Shown here piece by piece: positions 25,924 through 34,697 of a stretch of DNA of 64,000 nt. This DNA is from PVC group bacterium (GTDB taxonomy: Bacteria > Verrucomicrobiota > Kiritimatiellia > UBA8416), in NCBI GenBank assembly GCA_003567005.1, contig PXBF01000068.1, positions 76,392 to 140,391 of the forward strand, written 5' to 3'. Under the pieces are notes generated by a model, which was given only the letters and a program-made list of their open reading frames with translations, was not told the origin of the DNA and did not search any database. The translations under genes were made by a program, and so were the position numbers. Each line of letters starts with the position of its first letter. The first letter of the stretch is position 1.

Positions 25924-27555
25924 ATGAGTATGTTCTGTTATCAATGTGAACAAACCGTCGGGGGCAAAGGTTGCACAGCATTTGGTGTTTGTGGGAAAAG
26001 CCCTGATGTAGCATCCCTACAAGATCTACTGGTGTATGCCACCAAAGGTATCGCGGCTTACGCCGATCCTGCACAAAAAAAGGGAGCGGATGTAAAAGAT
26101 ATCGGACGCTTTATCATCAAAGCGTTATTTACAACGGTGACCAATGTCAACTTCGATGAAGATCGCATGGTCGAAGTATTGAACGAAGCCGCCGATGTTA
26201 TGGAAAAAGCCAAGACCGTATGCGAACAAGTTGGAGCCACACCGCTGCCAGCGGTCGCAGCGTCCTGGAAACCGTCCAGCAAACAAGAGATGATCCAAGA
26301 GTCAGGTGCCATCAGCATTGCGGAGCGCATGACGAGCCAAGGACAAGACATTACCGCACTGCAAGAGCTGCTCACCTATGGTCTGAAAGGGATGGCCGCC
26401 TACAGCGAACATGCCCGTATTCTCGGACAAGAAGACGACGAAATATATGCCTTCTTTATTGAAACCTTGGCCAAACTGGCAACGGACCCCGGGGATGTGG
26501 ATGAACTCGTTGCCCTGAACCTCAAGGCTGGCGAAGTGAACCTGTCGGTGATGGGACTATTGGATGCGGCAAACACAGGTGCATACGGGAACCCGGAACC
26601 CACCCCTGTTCGGATCCACCCCAAAAAGGGTAAGGCGATCCTGGTATCCGGGCACGACCTGAAGGATCTCGCAGAACTGCTAAAACAGACAGAAGGCACG
26701 GGCATCAATATCTATACGCATGGCGAAATGCTGCCAGCACATGGATATCCGGAACTAAAGAAGTATCCACACCTGGCAGGAAATTATGGCGGCGCCTGGC
26801 AGGACCAGCAGAAGGAATTCGATGCGTTTCCCGGTGCCATCCTGATGACAACCAATTGTATTCAGAAGCCACTGGAAACATATAAAACACGGATCTTTAC
26901 CACAGGTCTGGTTGCTTGGCCGGGCGTTGAACATGTGGCTGACCATAAATTCCTGCCCGTGATCCAAGCTGCACAGGAAGCCGAAGGTTTTGCTGAAGAT
27001 GGCCCTGATGATACGATTCTCGTTGGATTCGGTCATCATGCTGTACTGGGCGTTGCCGACAAGGTCGTCGAAGCTGTCAAAGCAGGCCAGATCAAGCATT
27101 TCTTCCTCGTGGGAGGTTGCGATGGTGCCAAACCAGGACGTAACTACTACACCGAATTTGCCGAACAGGCACCTGATGACACCGTTATTCTAACCTTGGC
27201 CTGTGGCAAATTCCGCTTTAACAAATTGCAGTTTGGCGATATTGGCGGTATTCCACGCTTACTGGATGTGGGACAATGTAACGACGCCTATTCCGCCATC
27301 CAGATTGCGGTTGCCTTGGCAAATGCATTCGATACGGACGTCAACAGTCTGCCTCTTTCTCTCATCCTCTCCTGGTACGAGCAGAAAGCCGTTTGCATTC
27401 TCCTGACCTTACTGCACCTTGGCATCAAGAATATTCGTGTGGGGCCGAGCCTGCCTGCATTCATTACACCAGCCATCCTGGATGTACTGGTGCAGAATTT
27501 CAACATCATGCCTATCAGCACGCCGGAAGAGGATTTGAAAGCCATCCTCGGTTAA
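25924..27555 (+). CDS. hcp: Hybrid cluster protein (hydroxylamine reductase), class I
   Basis: Fe-S protein with a [4Fe-4S] and a hybrid 4Fe-2O-2S cluster, active in nitric oxide or hydroxylamine detoxification in anaerobes. The N-terminal cysteines C5, C8, C17 and C23 (C-x2-C-x8-C-x5-C) match the class I spacing of strict anaerobes rather than the longer spacing of enterobacterial proteins. Later ligands sit in [24 protein letters not shown] and [12 protein letters not shown]. 543 residues is normal. AAGGAGG precedes the ATG. No reductase partner (hcr) is adjacent, and it lies downstream of a small cupin. Confidence 0.95.
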   Translation: MSMFCYQCEQTVGGKGCTAFGVCGKSPDVASLQDLLVYATKGIAAYADPAQKKGADVKDIGRFIIKALFTTVTNVNFDEDRMVEVLNEAADVMEKAKTVCEQVGATPLPAVAASWKPSSKQEMIQESGAISIAERMTSQGQDITALQELLTYGLKGMAAYSEHARILGQEDDEIYAFFIETLAKLATDPGDVDELVALNLKAGEVNLSVMGLLDAANTGAYGNPEPTPVRIHPKKGKAILVSGHDLKDLAELLKQTEGTGINIYTHGEMLPAHGYPELKKYPHLAGNYGGAWQDQQKEFDAFPGAILMTTNCIQKPLETYKTRIFTTGLVAWPGVEHVADHKFLPVIQAAQEAEGFAEDGPDDTILVGFGHHAVLGVADKVVEAVKAGQIKHFFLVGGCDGAKPGRNYYTEFAEQAPDDTVILTLACGKFRFNKLQFGDIGGIPRLLDVGQCNDAYSAIQIAVALANAFDTDVNSLPLSLILSWYEQKAVCILLTLLHLGIKNIRVGPSLPAFITPAILDVLVQNFNIMPISTPEEDLKAILG

Positions 27556-27567
27556 AGACAACAAGTA

Positions 27568-27598
27568 CCTCGGATACACGTTTTCCGTGTATCCGAGG
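27568..27598. terminator. Perfect 13-bp hairpin between hcp and mevalonate operon
   Basis: CCTCGGATACACG, a TTTTC loop and CGTGTATCCGAGG form a perfect 13-bp stem 12 bp after the hcp stop. The downstream T content is low. Convergent genes on both sides make a bidirectional terminator likely. Confidence 0.7.
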
Positions 27599-27661
27599 AA
27601 CAGCTTCCTCTATCTGGTTGCCTTGCTAGCTTGATCAGACCGATAATGTATAGATATCGCT

Positions 27662-28654
27662 TCATTGTACCCAGGGATTCGCGACTTGCATTTCAGGGAA
27701 CTGTTCACACACCGCATCCTGGCAATCCGCCGTAAATAGCAGCTTCACATTCGGACCGGCATCCATCGTACAATAAAGCCTCAGTCCGTCCGACCGCGCG
27801 CGCCAAACGGAATGCAATGCTGCCACTGTAGCGGACTGCCAGTACAACACCGGTGGACGGGCTGCCAGCATGGTGGCATGCATAGCCATCGCATTCTGCT
27901 CGGCACATGCCCCCAAAATATCAAAATCCTTTACGGCAATTGCTTGCTGCAAGGTTATCAAATCGTGCTGCACTTGCTGGGGCCAGCTCGCATACAGCGC
28001 CGAAGAGATAACCGTTCGGTTCATGGCCTCCCGCGAAGGCAATACTTTGCGTCCCGCATCTATTGTCAATAGCCCAACCCGTAGCGTTTTCCAGTCCGAC
28101 GGAATGGGCTCGGCAAAACTATCCGACCCATCTGGTAACGTACCCGCATGCCAATGCACAAAACCATTCCATAAGGAACGACTCGCACTGCCACTTCCCA
28201 TTCGCGCGAATATCGACAGAACACGCGGATTCAGATCCCACCCGTGTAATTGTTGTAATGCCAGAACCAGTGCGGCAAACCCAGATGCCGATGATGCAAA
28301 ACCAGCAGATGTAGCAACCGTATTCGTAGCCTCGACCCGATAATGATAACCCGCTGCCCCGCGAAATAAATCAAGGAAATCCCGTAAGCGCTGCGCAAAA
28401 GGTGAATCTTTTTCCATCGTATTCCCATTCAAGACGTAAGCATCCTGATTGGAAAGGGAGATGGTACAGTGACTCCCATATGACCCAAGCGAAATCGACA
28501 AACTGTCCGTCATCGGGAGATTCAATTCGTGATCGCGTTTTCCCCAATACTTGCAAAGTGCAATGTTAGCAGGAGCATAAGCCGAACCTGATTCATTCTC
28601 CCCCCAATGACAGCTCTTCAGGTACGTATCAACGACTTGCTTGCAAAACTTCAT
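27662..28654 (-). CDS. mvaD: Diphosphomevalonate decarboxylase
   Basis: ATP-dependent decarboxylation of mevalonate 5-diphosphate to isopentenyl diphosphate, the last step of the mevalonate pathway. YAPANIALCKYWGKRD, LPMTDSLSISL, the ATP-site segment SAGFASSASGFAAL, MGSGSASRSLWNGFVHW and the C-terminal TMDAGPNVK with the catalytic Asp are family marks. The ATG overlaps the upstream stop as ATGA and has a GGAG site; a GTG two codons earlier is less likely. 330 residues is normal. Third gene of a kinase-kinase-decarboxylase operon. Confidence 0.93.
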   Translation of the reverse strand: MKFCKQVVDTYLKSCHWGENESGSAYAPANIALCKYWGKRDHELNLPMTDSLSISLGSYGSHCTISLSNQDAYVLNGNTMEKDSPFAQRLRDFLDLFRGAAGYHYRVEATNTVATSAGFASSASGFAALVLALQQLHGWDLNPRVLSIFARMGSGSASRSLWNGFVHWHAGTLPDGSDSFAEPIPSDWKTLRVGLLTIDAGRKVLPSREAMNRTVISSALYASWPQQVQHDLITLQQAIAVKDFDILGACAEQNAMAMHATMLAARPPVLYWQSATVAALHSVWRARSDGLRLYCTMDAGPNVKLLFTADCQDAVCEQFPEMQVANPWVQ

Positions 28655-29595
28655 TTCCACTCCACTACGATACCTTTTCGATCAATCGAAACCGGAATCC
28701 ACTTATACGGAATCCTATCTGGCTCTGTGATCGTTCCAAGGCCTAGAACGCAGTCTCCCAGACCAGAACCTGATATCTTGGCTGCTGAAATTCCTGCATC
28801 CTTGCGCAAGCATGCTGTCAAGTTATGCATGTTTGGGTCACATACGCCATACCCGCACAAAACCGCTTGACCTTCCTCCAAAGCCCTCCCCAGTGCTGAG
28901 AGGTCACTTCTGCGCAGGGCATCAGCAGCCAACTGCGTCGCTGCCTCCATCCTATGGTCCAACTCTTGAAAGACTTTCTTTTCCCGCAATCTCTTTTTTT
29001 CCAAAATGTCAATGACACGAGCCGTCGATGTCTTATAACCAACATAGAACAACGAAATGTCCGGCAGATGATCCAAGTACTGTTCACATACACCCTCATC
29101 TTGTTGATATAACAACACCCCACCATACACGGAAGCCGCCACGTCAGCTCCCGAACCTCTTCCTTGCACCGTACGAATCATGTCACGACAAGTCCGCCAC
29201 AATGCAGCTTTACGAGGAATGGCTCCATCCTGTAAAGCCATAACAGCAGCATATACGGCAACGCTCACAGCGGCGGAACTACCAAGCCCCACATCCGGAG
29301 GCATCGCGGCATCAAGGCAAAGATCAAAACCAGATGAAAGTTTATCTCCATCGGCAGCGGCAATGGCAGCAGCGGCAAATTGAAAAGGACGATCTGCTCC
29401 AATGGCACCCACGCGCATCTCACACGTTCCAAGATCCGAGACAACCCTAATTACATCATCATGACGCAATCGTGCACGTGCTGTGACACGATAATCTGCA
29501 GCAGCCACCAAAGCAGAACATCCCCGTAAAACAGCATGTTCCCCGGAAAACATAAAACTTCCTGGAACGGAAATCAGAATGTCCGGGGAAACCAT
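28651..29595 (-). CDS. GHMP kinase, candidate phosphomevalonate kinase
   Basis: GHMP fold with VPGSFMFSGEHAVLRG at the start, the ATP loop MPPDVGLGSSAAVSVAV, and the C-terminal KISGSGLGDCVLGLG. It is flanked by mevalonate kinase and diphosphomevalonate decarboxylase genes with 14-bp spacing and an ATGA overlap, so the missing 5-phosphomevalonate kinase step is its most likely function. However, its motifs look more like mevalonate kinase than like MvaK2 or ERG8. The ATG at MVSPDILISVPG was chosen; 27 upstream codons overlap the previous gene. 314 residues. Confidence 0.75.
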   Translation of the reverse strand: MVSPDILISVPGSFMFSGEHAVLRGCSALVAAADYRVTARARLRHDDVIRVVSDLGTCEMRVGAIGADRPFQFAAAAIAAADGDKLSSGFDLCLDAAMPPDVGLGSSAAVSVAVYAAVMALQDGAIPRKAALWRTCRDMIRTVQGRGSGADVAASVYGGVLLYQQDEGVCEQYLDHLPDISLFYVGYKTSTARVIDILEKKRLREKKVFQELDHRMEAATQLAADALRRSDLSALGRALEEGQAVLCGYGVCDPNMHNLTACLRKDAGISAAKISGSGLGDCVLGLGTITEPDRIPYKWIPVSIDRKGIVVEWK

Positions 29596-29609
29596 TTTTG
29601 TCCGGCCGC

Positions 29610-30617
29610 TCAAACTACGCGCACCCCCAACGGATCCCCGCGTACAGCAGAAACCGTGTAACCATATTTCTGGCATAGTTCCAAAGGAGGTTTCTCAGCA
29701 ATAACCATAACGATCCCAGCCTTATCACCAAGAACCGCACCAGCGCCACAGATTTTTGCTGCGCCCCCGGCTGCCTCAATGTCTCGCACAAATGAGGCCA
29801 CGCGTTCAGGCACGACCCCTATGCGGCAAAGTAAACGATGATTCTCACGCACAGCCGCTTTCATCGAGCCTAAATCTCGCTTTCCGGCAACGCTGGCAAC
29901 CTCATCTGTAATGGCTCCAAAATCATGCCAGATGGAAGCATGCTCGCCAACCGTCTCACGCACACGAGAAACACACTCCCCCGTAGAAGTAATCGGTGTT
30001 CCGGTTTGCGCGACAAAAATCGGAACCGAAGGCATGGGAATCGAGTCGCCTACCCCTTCCTGAAACCGGACACACCCCCCATGCATCGACACATAACTAT
30101 CAACCCCCGATGCATGACCATGCTGCATATTCTCCGCCAACATACTATATTTCATGTGCCAATCTGGTCGAAAATCAACACGCAAATAATGCCCCACAGC
30201 ACGCAATTCACTTAGCACAGCAGCAGCCGATGACCCCAACCCGCAACCGACAGGTATGGAAGAAGTTAGCCCGATATCCAAACCCTCCTCCAATTTCACA
30301 TGTACACCATCTAACAACGTAATAAAGGAAAACAAAAGGAGCTCCACCGGTTTGGCCAATACCTCGCGAATCCCAATTTCACCGTCCTGAAAAAGCTGGT
30401 AGTTCGTTAAAATCCGGCGCTTCATCTCGCGCAGCGCACGCAACTTGAAGGATTCACGCTGGCGAAAGTCCGGAAGAGAAAAAACGATATCATCATGCGT
30501 CTGTGGTAAAATCGTGGTTTGGGCACTGAGGTCAATAGCCATCGCGACGGCTGGTTGCCCATATACCACCGCGTGCTCACCGCTTAAAATTAGTTTTCCT
30601 GGTGCTATTGCCTTCAC
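29610..30617 (-). CDS. mvk: Mevalonate kinase
   Basis: Phosphorylates mevalonate at O5. It starts KAIAPGKLILSGEHAVVYGQPAVA-like residues, has the ATP loop IPVGCGLGSSAAAVLSEL, GHASGVDSYVSMHGG, and the C-terminal KICGAGAVLGDKAG. The chosen start is a GTG with a nearly perfect AGGAGGAAAGA site; an ATG 13 codons upstream lacks such a site. 335 residues is typical. First gene of the mevalonate operon. HMG-CoA synthase and reductase are not in the window. Confidence 0.9.
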   Translation of the reverse strand: MKAIAPGKLILSGEHAVVYGQPAVAMAIDLSAQTTILPQTHDDIVFSLPDFRQRESFKLRALREMKRRILTNYQLFQDGEIGIREVLAKPVELLLFSFITLLDGVHVKLEEGLDIGLTSSIPVGCGLGSSAAAVLSELRAVGHYLRVDFRPDWHMKYSMLAENMQHGHASGVDSYVSMHGGCVRFQEGVGDSIPMPSVPIFVAQTGTPITSTGECVSRVRETVGEHASIWHDFGAITDEVASVAGKRDLGSMKAAVRENHRLLCRIGVVPERVASFVRDIEAAGGAAKICGAGAVLGDKAGIVMVIAEKPPLELCQKYGYTVSAVRGDPLGVRVV

Positions 30618-30950
30618 ACTCTTTCCTCCTGCCACATGCCCGTTGGCTCTTATCATGACCAGAGAGTACCCTAATCACAGCGCCAAATGCGATACTTTTT
30701 ATAACAAACTCCCAAACGAATCATGCGATGTTTCAGCGATTGATGATCTGCCTTCCCTGTCTGACGACTCATACGGCTATCCGCCTGAATCCTCTTAATA
30801 TACGACAAAGACAGCCCGCCCCTACCAAAGGCATCTGTTTGCGTATTTTTACCTTTCCCATCTGCGTATCCTGCAGTACGTTGGTCAAACTTGCAGTAGA
30901 ACGTTTTCATGCGCAGCTCATGCACCCAAATTTCAGCAGGAGAGCAACAT
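30618..30950. other. 333-bp divergent intergenic region, nothing clear
   Basis: Separates the mevalonate operon (minus) from the SDR epimerase (plus). Both genes have good ribosome-binding sites at its edges. I could not find a hexamer pair with consensus spacing for either direction, nor a tRNA or hairpin with a T-run. Minus-strand frames here have no recognisable product. Confidence 0.5.
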
Positions 30951-31997
30951 ATGAACCCTAAGGTATTAGTAACGGGAGGCAGTGGCTTTTTGGGCATCAA
31001 TCTCATCCGCCACCTTCGCAAAAAAGGTATCACCAACATCACTTCGCTTGATATCGTCCCTTTCGACTATCCTGAAAAGGCAGAAATCGATATCATGGTG
31101 GGCGATATTCGAGACCCAGAATGCGTAAAGCGCGCCATGCAGAATGTAACGTGGGTCATTCATACTGCAGCAGCTCTTCCGCTCTATACCGAAGACGAAA
31201 TCATGACCACCGATATAGATGGCACCCAAAATCTGGCGCATGCCGCCAAGGAGGCAGGTACCGTCGAACGCTTTGTGCATATTTCTTCTACAGCCGTCTA
31301 TGGCATACCAGATCACCACCCCTTACGGGAAGAGGATAAGCTGGATGGGGTTGGTCCATATGGCATTGCCAAAATCGAAGCAGAAAAGGTTTGCCTCGAA
31401 TTGCGTAAATCTGGCATGTGCGTCCCGATTATCCGCCCCAAATCGTTTGTCGGGCCCGAACGCCTTGGCGTATTTGCCCTATTCTATGACTGGGCACGAG
31501 ATGGGAAAAACTTCCCGATGATTGGAAATGGACATAACCGCTATCAATTGCTCGACGTAGAAGACCTCTGCGAAGCAACCTGGCTTTGCTTGACCAAAGA
31601 CGCAACTGTTGCAAACGACACGTTCAACATTGGCGCACGCGAATTCACAACCATGCGAGAGGATTACCAGGCTGTTCTCGATCACGCAGGACATGGTAAA
31701 CGCATTATCGGAACCCCTGCAAAACCCATTATTTGGATCCTGCGCATACTCGAAGCTATGCACCTATCACCCCTCTACAAATGGGTCTATGAAACCGCTT
31801 GCGAAGATTCATTTGTAAGTATCGAGAAAGCCGAAAGACAGTTAGGCTTTACCCCCCAGTTTTCCAACAAACAAGCGCTCATTCGCAACTATGAGTGGTA
31901 TCTGGCCAACTTGCCGCAATTCGAAAATCGCAGCGGTATCTCCCACCGTGTGCCATGGAAACAAGGGATCCTGCGCTTCTTCAAAATCTTCTTCTAA
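30951..31997 (+). CDS. NAD-dependent epimerase/dehydratase (extended SDR)
   Basis: Extended short-chain dehydrogenase of 348 residues. VLVTGGSGFLGINL is the NAD loop, VHISSTAVYG and YGIAKIEAEKVC carry the Ser and Tyr-x3-Lys, and RPKSFVGPERLG and GNGHNRYQLLDVEDLCEA are typical later segments. The C-terminus is basic and aromatic (WKQGILRFFKIFF). The family covers nucleotide-sugar and sterol-type enzymes, and the substrate cannot be assigned. The ATG behind GGAGAGCAACAT was chosen; 14 further in-frame codons upstream are not needed. A methyltransferase follows after 13 bp. Confidence 0.85.
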   Translation: MNPKVLVTGGSGFLGINLIRHLRKKGITNITSLDIVPFDYPEKAEIDIMVGDIRDPECVKRAMQNVTWVIHTAAALPLYTEDEIMTTDIDGTQNLAHAAKEAGTVERFVHISSTAVYGIPDHHPLREEDKLDGVGPYGIAKIEAEKVCLELRKSGMCVPIIRPKSFVGPERLGVFALFYDWARDGKNFPMIGNGHNRYQLLDVEDLCEATWLCLTKDATVANDTFNIGAREFTTMREDYQAVLDHAGHGKRIIGTPAKPIIWILRILEAMHLSPLYKWVYETACEDSFVSIEKAERQLGFTPQFSNKQALIRNYEWYLANLPQFENRSGISHRVPWKQGILRFFKIFF

Positions 31998-32010
31998 CGA
32001 TAATCTGATC

Positions 32011-32769
32011 ATGACCACTGCCAAACAACCAAATCAAACGCTCCTGCTTTACTCCAAATATGCCAATTGGTGGCCTTTACTCTCCGCACCCGAAGAGTAT
32101 GAAGATGATGCTGCTGATTATCACCGCATCATACAAAAATATCATAATAATAATCCCAAAACCGTACTGGAGCTCGGTAGCGGTGGCGGGAATAACGCGT
32201 CTTATCTGAAGGCGCATTACCAAATGACCCTGTGCGACCAATCCGAGGACATGCTTGCCGTTAGCCGCAAATTGAACCCCGAATGTGAACATATCCAGGG
32301 CGATATGCGCGCAATCCGCTTGAAATGCCAATTTGATGTCGTGTTCATTCAAGATGCAATCGGCTACATGTGTACCGAAGAGGATTTGAAGAAGGCTATG
32401 CAAACCGCATTCCTGCACTGCAAACCCGGCGGTGTCGCTCTCTTTATTCCCGATTACACAACCGAAACCTTCCGCCCCGCCACCTATCACGGCGGTCATG
32501 ACGGTAACGATGCAGCCATGCGTTTTCTGCAATGGGATCACGATCCGATTGTGAATGACGGACAATACCAGATCGACTTTGCCTACCTGTTTCGCTCCCC
32601 CACCAGCAAAGAGCCTGAGGTTATTGGTGAAACGCATATTTGTGGATTATTCCCCAGAACGAACTGGCTGCAATGGCTGCAGGAAACCGGGTTCTACCCG
32701 AGCTCGGAAATCATTGAAACAGACGAACTCGAGCCCGGGTTGTACCGCGTATTCATTGGCAAAAAATAA
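32011..32769 (+). CDS. Class I SAM-dependent methyltransferase
   Basis: 252 residues. VLELGSGGGNNASYLKAHY is the SAM-binding loop, followed by MTLCDQSEDMLAVSRKL (acidic loop), HIQGDMRAI and VFIQDAIGYMCTEEDLKKA. N-terminal LLYSKYANWWPLLSAPEEY and the C-terminal WLQWLQETGF resemble small-molecule methyltransferases of unknown substrate. The ATG lacks a Shine-Dalgarno site, and GATAAT lies 6 bp upstream of it, overlapping the previous gene's stop region, so it may have its own start. A -35 for that hexamer is poor. Confidence 0.85.
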   Translation: MTTAKQPNQTLLLYSKYANWWPLLSAPEEYEDDAADYHRIIQKYHNNNPKTVLELGSGGGNNASYLKAHYQMTLCDQSEDMLAVSRKLNPECEHIQGDMRAIRLKCQFDVVFIQDAIGYMCTEEDLKKAMQTAFLHCKPGGVALFIPDYTTETFRPATYHGGHDGNDAAMRFLQWDHDPIVNDGQYQIDFAYLFRSPTSKEPEVIGETHICGLFPRTNWLQWLQETGFYPSSEIIETDELEPGLYRVFIGKK

Positions 32770-32787
32770 AACAGGCCGATTCCTATA

Positions 32788-32817
32788 TTGCGATAGAGCC
32801 CCTCTATCCTGTATGAT
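32788..32817 (+). promoter_or_regulatory. Putative promoter abutting recN start codon (leaderless candidate)
   Basis: TTGCGA, an 18-bp spacer and TATGAT, with 8 bp between the -10 hexamer and the ATG. No Shine-Dalgarno sequence is visible. The predicted start of transcription is within about two bases of the start codon. Confidence 0.5.
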
Positions 32818-32825
32818 CCTACCTC

Positions 32826-34499
32826 ATGCTAACAAACCTACGTATCAAAAATCTTGCAGTGGTCGATGATGCAGCCGTCACTTTTACCAGTGGTCTAAAT
32901 GTGATTACGGGAGAGACGGGCGCCGGCAAATCCATGCTGGCAGATGCCCTGCAGTTGATCTTAGGAGATCGTGCTGACAAATCATTGATTCGCACGGGAG
33001 CAGAGCAATCTCTCGCAGAAGCTGTTTTCTATTTACAACAAACAGATCAGATCGATGCTATTCTCACGGATGCAGGCCTAGAACCATCTACGGATGGCGA
33101 GCTGATCATAAGAAGAACCATTTCTACCAATGGGCCCAGTCGCGTGTTTATCAACGATACACCCGCATCGGTACAATTACTCCGTAAAATCGGTGATTTC
33201 CTCGTCGACATGCATGGACCTCATGAGCATCAATCCTTACTCAACGCCACCTTCCAACGAGAAATTCTCGATGCCTTTGGCAACCATGCCGCTCTACGGA
33301 AGGCGTATCGAAAACCATACGATACCCTACTCGAACTCGAAGCAGAGCGTAAATCTTATCATACATCCGATGGTGACACAGCCGCACAAATCGACCTACT
33401 CGATTATCAGATCCATGAACTCGAGCAGGCAGATCTGGAAAATACCGATGAGGACGAGTTACTCGCCGAACATACCCGCATGGCAAATGCGGCAAGAATT
33501 ATCGAACTCTCGAATGGGATTACCCAGGCATTAACAGGCGATGAGCAAGCCGCTCTCTCGGCGATCATCATGGCGCGTAAAGCCGTGGCAGAACTCGCCA
33601 CGCTCGTGCCGGAAGCAGAAGAGTGGCTCGAAACAATAGAATCGATCACCATCCAGACAAAAGATGTTTCTGAAGCGGTTGCCAGCATGCTGAACCGCAT
33701 GGATGTCAATCCGGAACGATTGCTTTGGCTTGAGGATCGGATGGCCTTACTGCAAAAACTCAAACGCAAATATGGTCGTACCATCGCAGATATGCAAACC
33801 TTTCTTGCTACCGCTATAGAAAGGCGCGAAAAACTCTCAGACCGGGAAGCAAGACTCGAGGAAATTGCAGGTGCCATTGACCGTACGCAAGAAGAATTGC
33901 AAAAACAAGCTACCGCACTAGGAAAAGCACGTGCAAAAAGTGCCGCTATGCTTGCGAAACAAGTGGAAAAACACTTATGCGACCTCGGTTTTCAACATGC
34001 ACGGTTCGAGATCCGCATCACGCCTGCCCATGCGCCCGGTCCCGAGGGCATGGATGTAATCGAATTCGGCTTTGCTCCCAACCCCGGTGAAAACATGCGC
34101 TCGCTAAAGGCGATCGCATCCAGCGGCGAGATATCACGTGTGATGCTCGCGTTAAAAGCCGTGCTTGCGCAGCACGACAAGGTACCCGTTCTCGTATTTG
34201 ATGAAATCGATGCAAACTTAGGTGGCGAAATGGGTAATGCGGTCGGCAAAAAACTTGCAACCGTAGCAGAAAGCCATCAAGTCCTGTGCATCACGCATTT
34301 ACCGCAAGTGGCCGTCTGCGGCACACACCACCTTGTCGTAAGTAAAAAAATCGTATCTGAGCGCACCAAAGTAGCGATTCATGAAGTACATGATGATACA
34401 CGAGCTGAGGAAATCGCCCGTATGCTAGGTGGACGAGATTTGACGAGTGTAACACTTCGGCATGCAAAAGAACTCTTGCTACTCGCTACGGAAAAATAG
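32826..34499 (+). CDS. recN: DNA repair protein RecN
   Basis: SMC-like ATPase acting in double-strand break repair. Starts MLTNLRIKNLAVVDDAAVTF with Walker A GETGAGKS at 29-36 and LQLILGDRAD. A long coiled coil follows, and the C-terminus has the ABC signature SSGEISRVMLALKAVL and Walker B VPVLVFDEIDANLGGEMG, then CITHLPQVAVCGTHHLVVSK. 557 residues is the family length. No LexA box or other SOS operator was recognised upstream. Confidence 0.96.
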   Translation: MLTNLRIKNLAVVDDAAVTFTSGLNVITGETGAGKSMLADALQLILGDRADKSLIRTGAEQSLAEAVFYLQQTDQIDAILTDAGLEPSTDGELIIRRTISTNGPSRVFINDTPASVQLLRKIGDFLVDMHGPHEHQSLLNATFQREILDAFGNHAALRKAYRKPYDTLLELEAERKSYHTSDGDTAAQIDLLDYQIHELEQADLENTDEDELLAEHTRMANAARIIELSNGITQALTGDEQAALSAIIMARKAVAELATLVPEAEEWLETIESITIQTKDVSEAVASMLNRMDVNPERLLWLEDRMALLQKLKRKYGRTIADMQTFLATAIERREKLSDREARLEEIAGAIDRTQEELQKQATALGKARAKSAAMLAKQVEKHLCDLGFQHARFEIRITPAHAPGPEGMDVIEFGFAPNPGENMRSLKAIASSGEISRVMLALKAVLAQHDKVPVLVFDEIDANLGGEMGNAVGKKLATVAESHQVLCITHLPQVAVCGTHHLVVSKKIVSERTKVAIHEVHDDTRAEEIARMLGGRDLTSVTLRHAKELLLLATEK

Positions 34500-34527
34500 C
34501 CTCATTACACGATAAAATTGTCAATCC

Positions 34528-34683
34528 TCACTCGGAAAAACCAGGGATGTAGGGACTTCCCTCCCACCCCTGCGGTTCGTTCCAAGGTATATCGGTATCA
34601 GCGGGCACAGAATAACAGCCCGTTACGAAGCCTACTACTACTAGCAGGAGCAGTGTAACATAGAAATATTTACGTGTATCCAT
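34528..34683 (-). CDS. Small lipoprotein, 51 residues
   Basis: MDTRKYFYVTLLLLVVVGFV then TGC is a lipoprotein signal peptide with the lipobox V-T-G-C (Cys23). The mature part is about 29 residues, rich in Pro and Trp (IPWNEPQGWEGSPYIPGF), so most of it is a short membrane-tethered peptide. It starts 14 bp after the stop of the coiled-coil protein, with AGG 5 bp before the ATG, so they are likely one operon. I do not recognise the family. Its small size makes it easy to miss. Confidence 0.75.
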   Translation of the reverse strand: MDTRKYFYVTLLLLVVVGFVTGCYSVPADTDIPWNEPQGWEGSPYIPGFSE

Positions 34684-34697
34684 ACACCTAGGGCTGT

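Noticed and set aside
30671..31042. Minus-strand 123-codon frame before the mevalonate operon
   Set aside because: Half of it is antisense to the SDR epimerase; no ribosome-binding site or known motif.
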